NCBI GenBank assembly: GCA_036925085.1
Contig: JAUPFP010000009.1
Coordinates: forward strand, 2,955,461 to 3,019,460
Length of the DNA stretch: 64,000 nt
Origin: Brachycybe producta
Taxonomy: Eukaryota > Arthropoda > Diplopoda > Playtdesmida > Andrognathidae
Direction: 5' to 3'
Shown here: positions 53,560 through 64,000 of the stretch, piece after piece
How positions within the stretch are numbered: the first letter of the stretch is position 1
Layout of the letters: the number at the start of each line of letters is the position of its first letter
Notes under the pieces: model-generated
Seen by the model: only the letters and a program-made list of their open reading frames with translations
Databases searched by the model: none
What the model was told of the DNA's origin: nothing
Translations under genes and position numbers: made by a program

Positions 53560-54426
53560 GGGAGCACCTTTTAGGACATGGGCAAAAATAAATAGAAAGA
53601 ATGCTGCTCCGATATATTAAGATACTAAGTCAATATATTGAGATACTAAGTCAATATATTGAGATACTAAGTCAATATTTTGAGATACTAAGTCAATATT
53701 ATGAGATACTAAGTCAATATTATGAGATACTAAGTCAATATTATGAGATACTAAGTCAATATATTGAGATACTAAGTCAATATATTGAGATACTAAGTCA
53801 ATATATTGAGATACTAAGTCAATATATTGAGATACTAAGTCAATATATTGAGATACTAAGTCAATATATTGAGATACTAAGTCAATATATTGAGATACTA
53901 AGTCAATATATTGAGATACTAAGTCAATATATTGAGATACTAAGTCAATATTTTGAGATACTAAGTCAATATTTTGAGATACTAAGTCAATATTTTGAGA
54001 TACTAAGTCAATATTTTGAGATACTAAGTCAATATTATGAGATACTAAGTCAATATTATGAGATACTAAGTCAATATTATGAGATACTAAGTCAATATTA
54101 TGAGATACTAAGTCAATATATTGAGATACTAAGTCAATATATTGAGATACTAAGTCAATATATTGAGATACTAAGTCAATATATTGAGATACTAAGTCAA
54201 TATATTGAGATACTAAGTCAATATATTGAGATACTAAGTCAATATATTGAGATGCTAAGTCAATATATTGAGATGCTAAGTCAATATATTGAGATGCTAA
54301 GTCAATATATTGAGATGCTAAGTCAATATATTGAGATGCTAAGTCAATATATTGAGATGCTATAGCAACATATTGGAGCGGCATTCTTTCAATTTATTTT
54401 TTCTTATGTCCTATAAGGGCCCCTGT
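53560..54426. mobile_element. Inverted-repeat element with a 21-bp minisatellite core
   Basis: Arms 'ttttaggacatgggcaaaaa' / 'agaaagaatgctgctcc' (53570-53610) and, inverted, 'ggagcggcattctttc' / 'tcttatgtcctataag' (54374-54416). Between them are about 36 units of 'agatactaagtcaatatatt' plus 'g' (53615-54365). Variants ATATTG, ATTTTG and ATTATG come in blocks in the order I-F-Y, I-F-Y, I, so a larger unit was duplicated. Both strands are open over 254 codons only because the unit is 21 bp. Confidence 0.88.
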
Positions 54427-55287
54427 AGATTATCCACATCTTTTAGGAAGGACGAGAGGATATTCAATGTGTGACATCAACTGTTAGAATTTGTGTTGAG
54501 TTTAGCAAGAAGAAAAGAATGAATTAAGTGAATTTAGTAAAACATATGAGCAAAAATAAACATTTCATAAATTATTATATTTCCAGTCTCTAGGACAATT
54601 CCGATTTTTAATTTAATTATGTTTGTATGAGGCCAACACACTTAAAGGGGGGGGGGGGGGGGTTAAGTTAACAAGTTTAAAATATGAGTGTTTCTTTGTT
54701 GTTCTGTTTCTTTGACCATGACACAACAACATGACAAGAGTTTCTAAATAATAACAGTACTTGAATGTTTTATCTACCGTAGATTTTCTAAACTGTGAGA
54801 AAAGTTAAGTTTCATGGCACCACCAAAAAAAAAACTCACTTAACCTTCAAATAGTTATGTTTCTTGTCTGTATTTCCTAACTTTATATTTAACAGTATTT
54901 ACAAGGAGGAGGGGGGGGGGGCTACAATGGCACAGTGTGGCTCAGGAAACATGATGTAGTTAATAGCATTCCAGGGCTAGCAAGCAACATTTGATAAAAC
55001 AAAAAAAACAATATAGTGATTGTCCACATCTAACATCAGCAACACCAACAAATAGTTACAGAACACATGCAGCCATTTTTGAGTCATTTAGGAATGCCAT
55101 TACCCATGATGCATACATGTTGTACAAATTAGCTCAACGTAACTGTAATCTCTCTGCATGTGGTCCAGCCTAGAGACCTACATTTTGTAAGGAAAAAAAA
55201 AACTCACGTCCAGGCCACGTAGTGCCCACAAAATTCATAAGGCCTACAAAGCCGAAGGGCTGGGCCACTGGAGTCTCGTGACTAAAC
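54427..55287. other. Unassigned DNA
   Basis: G16 at 54647-54662 and another G run near 54908. No gene. Confidence 0.4.
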
Positions 55288-56249
55288 CAGTGGTTTTCAA
55301 ACCTTTTTTTGCTCACGGTATGGTCATTTTTGCCCATAACAATGATGGCACACTTATAACGCCTTCACACTAGGCTGGTTTACCAGCTGCTGGCTGGTTG
55401 TAGCCCTCTAGCAGCATAGTGTGAACTGCAACCAGCAGCTGCTTTCTCCAGCACGCTAGCGATTTTAACAGTGGCTGGTGAAGTTGAACATGTCCAACTT
55501 TAGCAGCTAACAGCTGGTCATGTGACTCCCTTCCTGTTCCTACCAGTGTGCTACCAGCTAGTGTGAACCCCTTGTCGCTAGTAGTGGCACTAGTGGGTAG
55601 TTCAAACTCCACTGCTTGGGTTGGTTGTTCTTAGATTTTGTGTTTTTGCAAGAAGGTGATTGGATGACTTGTGCTGCTAATACGAGCAGTGACTGGACAA
55701 GTGTGAACCCAAAGCAGGCACTGCTTGCTGTTGCTGCTAATAGCCAGCAGCAACCAGCGGCTTGTAAACCAGCCTAGTGTGAATGCGCCTTTAGCAAAAC
55801 CCACAGCACACTAGTGTGCCATATCACACCCTTCTGGAAACACACTAGTTTAGTGTGTTTATTTATTTTGCTTTTTTCAATAAAGTTTAAATTTATTTGA
55901 AAATATTAAACTACATAATCACATTCAATGTAAAATACAAACAAAAAGATTCTTGATTTGTAAAAGCCATAAAAGACTGAGCATCCAAAAAGGGAAAACA
56001 ACATTCAAAATAAAACCTCAATTATTGAAGTAAAAAAGCTTAAAAATTGAGCAAAAAATTTAGAAAAAGACTGTATACAAGATAGTCGAATCCACACACC
56101 AATAGGAGAATGGCCAACCTATACCACTTTCATTTATAGAAAATGTTTTTCATTTTATAATATTGTAAAATGCAAAGTTTTGTGGTGCACTTAGAAAAAC
56201 TCATGGCACACTACTTAGTGCTGCCCCGCACACCCTTTGGAAATCACTG
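55288..56249. mobile_element. hAT element (CAGTGGTTTTCAAACC) with nested family G copy
   Basis: Ends CAGTGGTTTTCAAACC and CCTTTGGAAATCACTG, the Charlie-like hAT pattern. Flanks gactaaac and gactagac agree 7/8. Family G copy 2 sits inside at about 55359-55791. Confidence 0.82.
55359..55791. mobile_element. Family G MITE, copy 2, nested in hAT
   Basis: AACGCCTTCACACTAGGCTGG ... CCAGCCTAGTGTGAATGCGCC. Closely similar to copy 1 across its length. Confidence 0.78.
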
Positions 56250-56359
56250 GACTAGACCGATGAAGCCTACCAGCTTTTATAAAAGTTCAGGAGGTCCACA
56301 AAGCTCATGGGCTTTATGTGTAGGTCTCTAGTCCATCTTTTAGCCAAATTGTCTCCCAT

Positions 56360-57491
56360 TAAGCTTGGTTTATACTTCCTAGCTAAGCGGCAAAGCAGCC
56401 TGCAAAGCTTCAAAAACGACGTTTGAGTTTGCCAGAACATGAAGCTAGCTTTGAAACTGTTCAACTTTTCAAAGTTTAGCAACTGAAAGCACCAATCATG
56501 AAACCATTGAAACGGATACACAAATGGGGTGATCAAGTCACGCCTTTTTTATTCCAGGAGTGGGGAACGGTTCTATTGTTTTGTATATCTGTTTTATAGG
56601 GTATAAAGGTTGTAAAACATTCCGAAGCTTGGAAGACCACATGTTTGTATGAACAACCTAAGCTTTGGAGAGCTAATTTTTAGGAGTTTCAAACTCACTT
56701 AGGTTAGGTTTATACTCCAAACTTTGCTAAGGGTTGGTTTATACTCCCTTGCTAAGCGGCAAAGCAGCCTGCGAAGCTTCAAAAATGACGTCAGAGCTTC
56801 AGGTTTTTGCCTTCGCCAGAGCATGAAGCTAGCTTTGAAATTGTTCAACTTTTCAAAGCTTAGCAACTCAAAGCACCAATCAGGAAACGGATAGACAAAA
56901 GGGGTGAATAAGTCACACCTTTTTTCTTCCAGAAGGGGAAGGGTTCTATTGTTTTGTGTATCTGTTTTATAGGATATAAAGGTCATAAATAGGGTAAACT
57001 TTGCAAGGCCACATGTATGTGTGAACAAGCTAAGCTTTGGGGAGCTAATTTTACAGAACTTCAAAGCTTGCAAATCTTAGCAAAGTTTGGAGTATAAACC
57101 TACCCTAAGACTTGCAATGAAAGCTTTGAAGCTTCTAAAAATTAGCACCCAAAGCTTAGCTTGTTCATATAAACATGTGGTCTTGCAAGGTTTATGTTAT
57201 TTTATAACCTTTTTATAGCCTATAAAAATATATAAAACAATGGAACCCTTCCCCTTCTGGAAGCAAAAAAGGTGTGACTTGTTCATCCCATTTGTGTATC
57301 CGTTTCATGATTGGTGCTTTGAGTTGCTAAGCTTTGAAAAGTTGAACAATTTCAAAGCTAGCTTCATGCTCTGGCGAAGGCAAAAACCTGAAGCTCTGAC
57401 GTCAATCTTGAAGCTTTGCAGGCTGCTTTGCACCTTAGCTAGGGAGTATAAACCAACCCTTAAAAAAGTTTGGAGTATAAACCTAACCTAA
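56360..57491. mobile_element. Cluster of three family I MITEs
   Basis: Three units of about 370-380 bp: 56360-56730 (+), 56730-57109 (+), 57110-57491 (reverse). Shared ends are GGTTGGTTTATACTCCC and 'gtttggagtataaacctacc'. Interiors are rich in 'aaagctt' palindromes. The open frames of 83-124 codons here are the same arm read repeatedly, not genes. Confidence 0.75.
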
Positions 57492-57797
57492 TACCTTGTA
57501 TACACTTGAGTAATATGAATTCAAATTAAATGTGTTTAGGTGAATTATACGGAATCCCGTTAAGGACATGAACCAAATAAAAATTGACATTATTATTAAT
57601 ATTTTAAATTGAAATACTAAATCAATATTTTGTCAATAGTTTAGATATTATATTTAAGTATTAACTCAATATTTTGAGATTATTAACTGAATAAATTGAA
57701 TTCGACATGCATTGTTTGTTTGCCCTTCACAGGGCTCTGTAGAACACGTTTATTATTAAAATGCATTTAAATTATCACGTGTGTACTAGGTATTAGG
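57490..57797. mobile_element. Family K MITE without insertion
   Basis: TAATACCTTGTATACACTTG ... CACGTGTGTACTAGGTATTA. It is the empty counterpart of the copy interrupted by the RTE at 46065-49534. It contains 'aggacatgaaccaaat' and 'ttgtcaatagtttagat', the sequences found at the two RTE junctions. Confidence 0.72.
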
Positions 57798-58599
57798 GAC
57801 TTTAAATTATGCATTCATGCATTTATGGAAAACAAAGTATGAAACGGTTGACATTACGTTTAGCATCAAGCAATGCATTGTGGGATGCAAGTGATTTCAA
57901 GTCATCATGACGTCACATTCTCCTCAACTGCATGAACGCATGCATGACTTTTCTTGTATGATTCATTGGAGTTTTAAAATCCAAAAATTTACAAAGGTCT
58001 TTCAGTACAAATTTCCAATCTTTTTCTTGCAAATTTGCAATTAAAACTTAAGAAAGGAGGAATCCCTCTTGTTTCTCCCCTTTGTTAATTTTCAAAGTTT
58101 ACTCTCCCTCTCTCTCCCTATTTTGAAAATTTATGACTACATTTTCTTCAGATCTTGAAAATATTTTGCAACAACATAAGAACAGAAAAATGTCTTGTTT
58201 TTCTTGTTGTTTTGTATTCTTTGGAGAAACCCCTTTAATGGTCCTCCTATTTTATGAGGCGTGAGGGGTGGGGGGAGGATGGAAGGGAGATTGGAGGGAA
58301 ATCGAGAAAGGAAAAAAAAAACATTTTTTTACAAACGAGACTTGAATCGGAGAGAGAGATTCATGGATAAAACGTAAATAATAATGACTCATGTTTCTTT
58401 TCAGTGAGTGAGTGAGGAGGAGAGTTCACCATTTCACATGTTCAGAATTACAATTACTTTTTTTAATCAGCTAAAACAAAGCTAAAGAAAAAAAAAACAG
58501 AAATTACAAAAAAAAAAAAAAATCTTGAGAAAATGTAATAAAAACATAAAAGAAAATTATTTTTTTTGTAATTAGTTTTTTTTTTCTTCTACAAAAATA
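57798..58599. other. Unassigned DNA
   Basis: No gene or element boundary recognised. Confidence 0.4.
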
Positions 58600-59330
58600 C
58601 TGACTAAATTAAAAAATGCCATACTGCAGACAAAACTAAACTGTACAATAGTCAAAAACTGCGCAAGTACTAAATGAACTACTGGTCAGGAACTAAACTG
58701 GGTAAAACTAAACTGGATAATAGTCAAACTGCACAAGAACTAAACTGGTCAAAAACTAAACTGGATAACAGTCTAACTGCACAGGAAGTTCAGGAACTAA
58801 AAACTAACTCAGTATAACTGGGCAGAACTAAAATGGATATTAGTCAAACTGGACAGGAACTAAACAGGGCAAAACAGTTTAGTTTTTTTTTGCCCTTTAG
58901 AAAAACTACAAAATCTAAACTTCACAATAGATGAATCAGACAGAAATGAAACTGGAGTCCAGGAAGTAACAACTGGGGAAACAACTAAACTTGACAAAAA
59001 CGAAACATTACTAGAAGTGGACAACAGCAAAATCGGATAACAACTAAACTGTTTCAAAACTAAACTGGATGAGAATTTGTTTTGACAAGAATTGAACTAA
59101 AGTATGAAACTGGGTAAACCTAACCTGGATAATAAATAAACTGGACAAAACTAAACTGGATAATAGCAAAACATCATAAGAAGTACATGTACACAGGAAA
59201 GATCTAAACTGAACAAATGTAAACTAGAAAATAGCAAAACTGGACAAAAAGCTAAATTGGACAAGAACTAAACTAGGCAAAAGCAAATTCGTACAGGAAA
59301 GCAAGGAACTAAACTAGAAAAGAGCACACC
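58600..59330 (+). repeat. Irregular repeat of AACTAAACTGGACAA
   Basis: About 25 copies of 'aactaaactgg' separated by variable spacers ('ataatagc', 'gcaaaacta'). The core AAACTGGACAA is shared with the 24-bp array at 27780-28290. Confidence 0.8.
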
Positions 59331-59332
59331 AC

Positions 59333-59527
59333 ACAGGCATGTGTAGACAGCTTCAGAATCTCTTTGGCCCCGCCCTTTTATGTAAGCGTCAAACCAAATA
59401 TAAACCAATTAGCAATAAAAGGGGGGGGGCATGTGACATCAGACCCAGTAACAAACCAATTAGAAATTGATGACGCTCGTAAAAAGGCGGAGCCAAAGAA
59501 ATTCTGAAGCTGTCTACACATGCCTGT
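59333..59527. mobile_element. CAGGCA-family hAT MITE with perfect duplication
   Basis: ACAGGCATGTGTAGACAGC ... GCTGTCTACACATGCCTGT, flanked on both sides by CACACCAC (59325-59332, 59528-59535). Establishes the family as hAT-like. Confidence 0.88.
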
Positions 59528-60620
59528 CACACCACCCACATTAAAAGAAACATTTTAGCTATTTTTTCTGTGTAGTTTTAGTTTAGGACATGTTAGGTTC
59601 AGCTAACCATAATAAAAGGTTGCAGTATCGATAATAATCGATGATAACCGGACGATGAACTGCGATTATTACTTTTATAACAGTTTCATAATTTGATAAT
59701 ATTAAGAAATGCGGAATTAATAATTAATTTTAAATGGGTTTCTTTAAAAAAAACCTCAAAATGGTTGCCAAATTTCCAATTAACCGCAATTAAAAAATAA
59801 TAAATAGGAAGGAGAAGCATTTATTTAGTGATGTAACCTAAAAAGAAATATTTAAGTGTTTTTGTACTTAATTAATTTCGAAAGAAGTTTTTAATCACCA
59901 AAGATTATAAAAAAAAATCATTTAAAAATTAATTTATTAAATTATAATTATTAAATACGGAACATTGACTTTTTTTTTAAGAAAAAAAGGGCATTGGAGA
60001 GCCAGCCAACTTGTTGGAGGGTCTTATAATTCCATATTACTGTGAGATTAGTCTGTCTCTTTTGAAATCTTGAGACTCTTGACCACAAGTGACCAATAAA
60101 AAAAATTTTCAAAGTCAAACCTGGAGGGGATTTTAGAGGAAGGTAGGGTGAAAGAGTACTTTAATGATAGATCACCCCTTTTGGGTCAATCTGAATACAA
60201 CTTTTTGAGAAAAAATGACTCACAAGTTGAATATTTTTCTTATGATGTAAGAACTAAGATGGGGGGTGGGGAGGGGAGATGAGGTTTCTGAGCTCAGCAG
60301 GTGTTTTACTGAGGAGCCCCCTAATTGCCCTCAAGGGGAGAAACTTGTCTTGATTTTTATTGGAAATAAACTGTGAGGAAGAAGAGGAAGGTTTTCGAAA
60401 AGAAAGTTTACTGGCAATAGGTTAAAAGTAATAATTAAGAATCGTGGGTTTACTAGTATATTAACCATAGCCTTCTACTATTGTATAGTTATATAGTACA
60501 AGGGCTATGGGTATAACAGAAGAAAATCAAAGATGCAAAATCACCTAGAGATATTTGAGGTGAACATATAAATATTGTTTTCAATAGTATGTTAGAAACT
60601 AGAATAGTAGGTGAATATGC
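59528..60620. other. Unassigned DNA
   Basis: No gene or element boundary recognised. Confidence 0.4.
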
Positions 60621-61377
60621 TTAAGAGGCTACATCGCAAAATTACTTCGAAAAATCTCCACAAAGAGCGCTAGCATCGTTTGTTTCTATTAAGCCAATAG
60701 ACCGAATGTTAAAGAAAACAGGTTAATTTATAAAATACACAATCGCGGCGGCAATATGTTTATTTCTCATATTTAAAGTTGTCCAATATTAAGTTTTCAA
60801 AGTGCAAAGTGCACTTTAAATATATGCTGATTGAGTGATAGAATGACACAAAATTGGGAAGTGTTGTTTCTATTTTTAAAAAAACTATTTCAAAATCGCG
60901 AATTTTCTAACTCTTATGAAAAAAACATCCAATGCTCTAAATAAATGCTCTTAAAAATACCTAAAAATAATTTTAAAAAAACAAAAAACAATCAGCACGT
61001 GCACCAATGTATTGGCTTCACTGTGGTTTAATTGTGTTTTTTTAAAATTATTTTTACGTATTTTTACGAGCAATTTTAATCGATGTTTTTTTTTTGCTTA
61101 CGAGAGTGTACTCAATGGAGTTTCAACGTAAGAGTTAGAAATTCGCGATTTTAAAATAGTTTTTAAAAATAGAACCGCACTTACCAATTTTTTGTCATTC
61201 TATCACTCGATCAGCATATATTTAAGGTGCACATTGCACTTTGAAAACTTAATATTGGACAACTTTAAATATGAAAAATAAACATAATATTGCCGCGACT
61301 GTGTATTTTAAAAATTAACATGCTAGCCGCTGTTTGTGGAGATTTTTCGAAGTAATTTTGCGATGGTAGCCTCTTAA
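60621..61377. mobile_element. Family A element, copy 7
   Basis: TTAAGAGGCTACATCGC ... GCGATGGTAGCCTCTTAA. 757 bp, near-palindromic, no internal insertion. Confidence 0.9.
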
Positions 61378-61870
61378 GTGAGTTTATAAAACACACGTGC
61401 TGATTGATTGCATTTGACAGCTAACTTATGACTTCTGCAACAGAAAGTAATTTAATTGCACTTAACATTTCTGAAAGTCATAAATAAAATGACGTAAACA
61501 CTACAACAAATACCGGTAACTTTTGAGGGCATTTTATACTAACAAATAGGTGAAATGAAAATCCTCCAATAAACGATTTTTTGTGTGTGTTTATTTGTCT
61601 CAATTGATATGATAAACAAAAGTTAGAAAGTTGTTGTCAACACAACTTTAATCCCCCTAAAAACCTAAATTGAATGTTTGCATGTTGATAAAACATTAAC
61701 CCAGAATTGAATCATTTGTAAATAGTCAAGTTTTATCTCTAAAAATAAATTCTGGACAAGTTTTTTGTGTCCTCATTGATATAAAAATTTCTAAATTCCA
61801 TTGACAGTTCAATGAATTAATATTACCACACCCAATAGACAAATAATAAGGGGGATAAGTAGGGACTCTG
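61378..61870. other. Unassigned AT-rich DNA
   Basis: No feature recognised. Confidence 0.4.
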
Positions 61871-61874
61871 AAAA

Positions 61875-62830
61875 GTGAATCCTCGGTTTCTAGGAAAGTT
61901 CATCTTAGGGGCAATTAAAAGTTGATCTTATTTGACCTGTAAAGGTGGTCATTGGAGCAATAAAAGGTTGATCATAGGTTCCCTGAAAAGTATATTTTAG
62001 GTGCAATGCAAGTTGATCTTAGGAGTAATGAAAAGTTGACTGGAGGAGCAATGAAAAGTTGACTGGAGGAGCAATGAAAAGTTGGTCTTAAGGACAATGG
62101 AAAGTTGATCGTAGGAGCAATGAAAAGTTGGTCTTAGGTGCTCTGCAAAGTTGATCTTAGGTGCTCTGCAAAGTTGATCTTAGGTGCCCTGAAAAGTTGA
62201 TCTTAGGAGCAATGGAAAGTTCATCTTAGGAGCAACGGATAGTTGATCTTAGGAGCAATGGATAATTGATCTGAGAAGCAATGCAAAGTTGGTCTTAGGT
62301 GCCCTGAAAAGTACATTTTAGGTGCAATGCAAGTTGATCTTAGGGGCGATGGATAGTTGATCTTAGGAGCAATGGAAGGTTGATTTTAGGAGCAATGGAA
62401 GGTTGATTTTAGGAGCAATAGAAGGTTGATCTTAGGAGCAATGGAAGGTTGATTTTAGGAGCAATAGAAGGTTGATCTTAGGAGCAATGGAAGGTTGATC
62501 TTAGGAGCAATGGAAGATTGATTTTAGGAGCAATAGAAGGTTGATCTTAGGAGCAATGGAAGGTTGATTTTAGAAGCAATGGAAGGTTGATCTTAGGGGC
62601 AATGGAAGGTTGATCTTAGGTGCCCAGCAAAGTTTATCTTAGGGGCAATGGAATGTTGATCTTAGGAGACAATGGAATGTTGATCTTAGGGGACAATGGA
62701 AAGTTGTTCTTAGGTGCCTTACATGTTTGTCTTAGGTGTTCTGAAAGGTTGACCTTAGTGACAATGACAAGTTGATCATAGGTGCCCTGCAAAGGTGGTC
62801 TCGGTGGCCCAGAAAACGTGATTTTAGGAG
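61875..62830 (+). repeat. 24-bp irregular minisatellite (GTTGATCTTAGGAGCAATGG)
   Basis: About 38 units of 'gttgatcttaggagcaatgg' plus 'aaag'. The most homogeneous block is 62340-62640. Units at the edges carry variants (gccctgcaaag, ctctgcaaag). Confidence 0.9.
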
Positions 62831-63935
62831 TTCATTATGATTTATCTAAATTATATTGGGAATTAAAACATGAAACTTAACGTTTCGATTCTACTGTCTT
62901 TCAAAAGTCCTCAAAGGTAACTACTCTTTTAGCAGTTTAATATGGGTCATGAAAGGTTGACTTAAAAGGGTCCCCTCAAAGGGTTATAACTTATAAACAT
63001 AGCCTTTACAATCCTTGTAAAGTTGTAAATCCCTGCACCTTGTATTTGATTATGGTTATTACTATTATTAGTGGTATAGAGAGGGATGGGGGTCTGAAGA
63101 CCCCAATGGAAAACAAATACATACCCTAGTTTGAAAAAAAAAATCCTCCAAGGGTCGAAATATTGAACAATTCACTTTTTAAAGTTATGAAAAAAAATTG
63201 CGCATTTTTAACTTGATTGCACACAAATTTCCATTATTATATAAAATGTCAAAAATTTTAAAGTAGAACCACTTGTTTCTCTTACTTTAAAAAAAAGAAC
63301 ATGAGACACACACACACATACATGATGATGCTATATATTAATTATTAAATATATATATACAAAATGTGGGTGTTAACAAGGTCCACCTACACTTTTTTTT
63401 TTTTTTTTTGGTTTTCGGATCTTGTCATGTATTTTTAAAAAAAAGCCGGTTAGAAAATATGGGTGATTCAATATAATCCAATGCAAATTACTAATAGCAC
63501 TGCGCCTCCTCCTCTGCCCTCAGTCAGCTAGTCATCAGTGTATCCACAAAAGACATACATCCTTCAACATCCTATTCACTTTTATTAATAAGAGAGAAAA
63601 AGCCATAGTAGAGCAGCAGAGCTACAAGTAGCGCCAAAAAAAAAAAGACCATGACGTCATTCATGCGTCATTTGCAGCTTTGAAAGACGTTTTTTAGCCA
63701 ATCAAATAACTATGTTATATAGCTCTATTAGTAAATTGTTGAGTGGTACTCAATCTGTTTCTCTTTTAAAGGCCAACACTGAATATTTTTGTAGTTGCTT
63801 TTCGATGGAGTCTTGAAGATGATTTTGAAATTTTGAAATTACAACACATTTAATTAGAAAAACGGTCTGTTTATGAAGATGACACACAAATGATTAATTA
63901 AACATTCAATTATCAAACAGTTTATATTCGAATAC
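62831..63935. other. Unassigned AT-rich DNA
   Basis: Short (CA)n at 63306-63320 and TA-rich runs. No gene recognised. Confidence 0.4.
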
Positions 63936-63939
63936 AATT

Positions 63940-64000
63940 GGTTCTTCGTGAGCAAAATTAACAAAAACTAGAACGTGTTTCATTTTTAAAAACTAGAAGG
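63940..64000. mobile_element. Family H MITE, truncated by window end
   Basis: 'aaaactagaacgtgtttcat' and 'aaaactagaagg' match the left arm of family H copies 2 and 3. The rest lies beyond the window. Confidence 0.4.

Noticed and set aside
53601..54384. 254-255 codon open frames on both strands (LSQYIEI repeats)
   Set aside because: They come from a 21-bp array with no stop in the unit. Both strands are open equally and no promoter or non-repeat coding part is present.
56267..57491. Three similar 83-124 codon frames as a small gene family
   Set aside because: They are the same arm of family I MITEs in different orientation, with inverted ends and no start context.

Overview
The window is a stretch of AT-rich invertebrate (metazoan) nuclear DNA with two recognisable host genes in a very dense field of transposable elements. 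It is eukaryotic because the coding exons are split by GT-AG introns, the introns and intergenic DNA are packed with non-autonomous transposons, and the proteins are animal families (PHTF and a WH1/CRIB protein). An arthropod or another protostome fits the mix of elements, but the sequence does not prove the phylum.

Host genes. The 3' part of a PHTF1/PHTF2 orthologue runs on the + strand. Eleven exons lie between about 2002 and the stop codon at 10887-10889, and all junctions join in frame. Its 5' exons lie outside the window. Four of its large introns or intron parts are filled by transposons. A minus-strand exon at 26421-27524 encodes a WH1/EVH1-like plus CRIB protein, presumably a Rho-GTPase-linked cytoskeletal adaptor. 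It is preceded by a splice acceptor, so an upstream exon probably exists.

Transposable elements. One RTE-clade LINE with an uninterrupted endonuclease-RT ORF (46237-49338, minus) is the only apparently intact element. A 5'-truncated copy sits at 13095-13452 with a 16-bp target duplication. Seven copies of a roughly 700-800 bp long-inverted-repeat element with TTAA ends are spread across the window. hAT elements are supported by perfect 8-bp target duplications at 622-1019, 31272-32109, 35353-36270, 36720-37107 and 59333-59527. Tc1/mariner remnants lie at 5249-6082, 11634-12721 and 32904-34476. Four Helitron-like copies share a 3' hairpin and mostly a CTAG end. Degenerate LINE 3' ends occur at 4601-4985 and 34508-34858. 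Nesting is common, up to three levels.

Minisatellites. Long arrays (units of about 21, 24, 26, 30, 32 and 56 bp) are prominent. Several are enclosed by inverted-repeat arms, so they look like expanded cores of miniature transposons. This is the most unusual theme in the window. From 28 kb to the end no host gene was recognised: the DNA is transposons, minisatellites, homopolymer G/C runs and unassigned AT-rich sequence.
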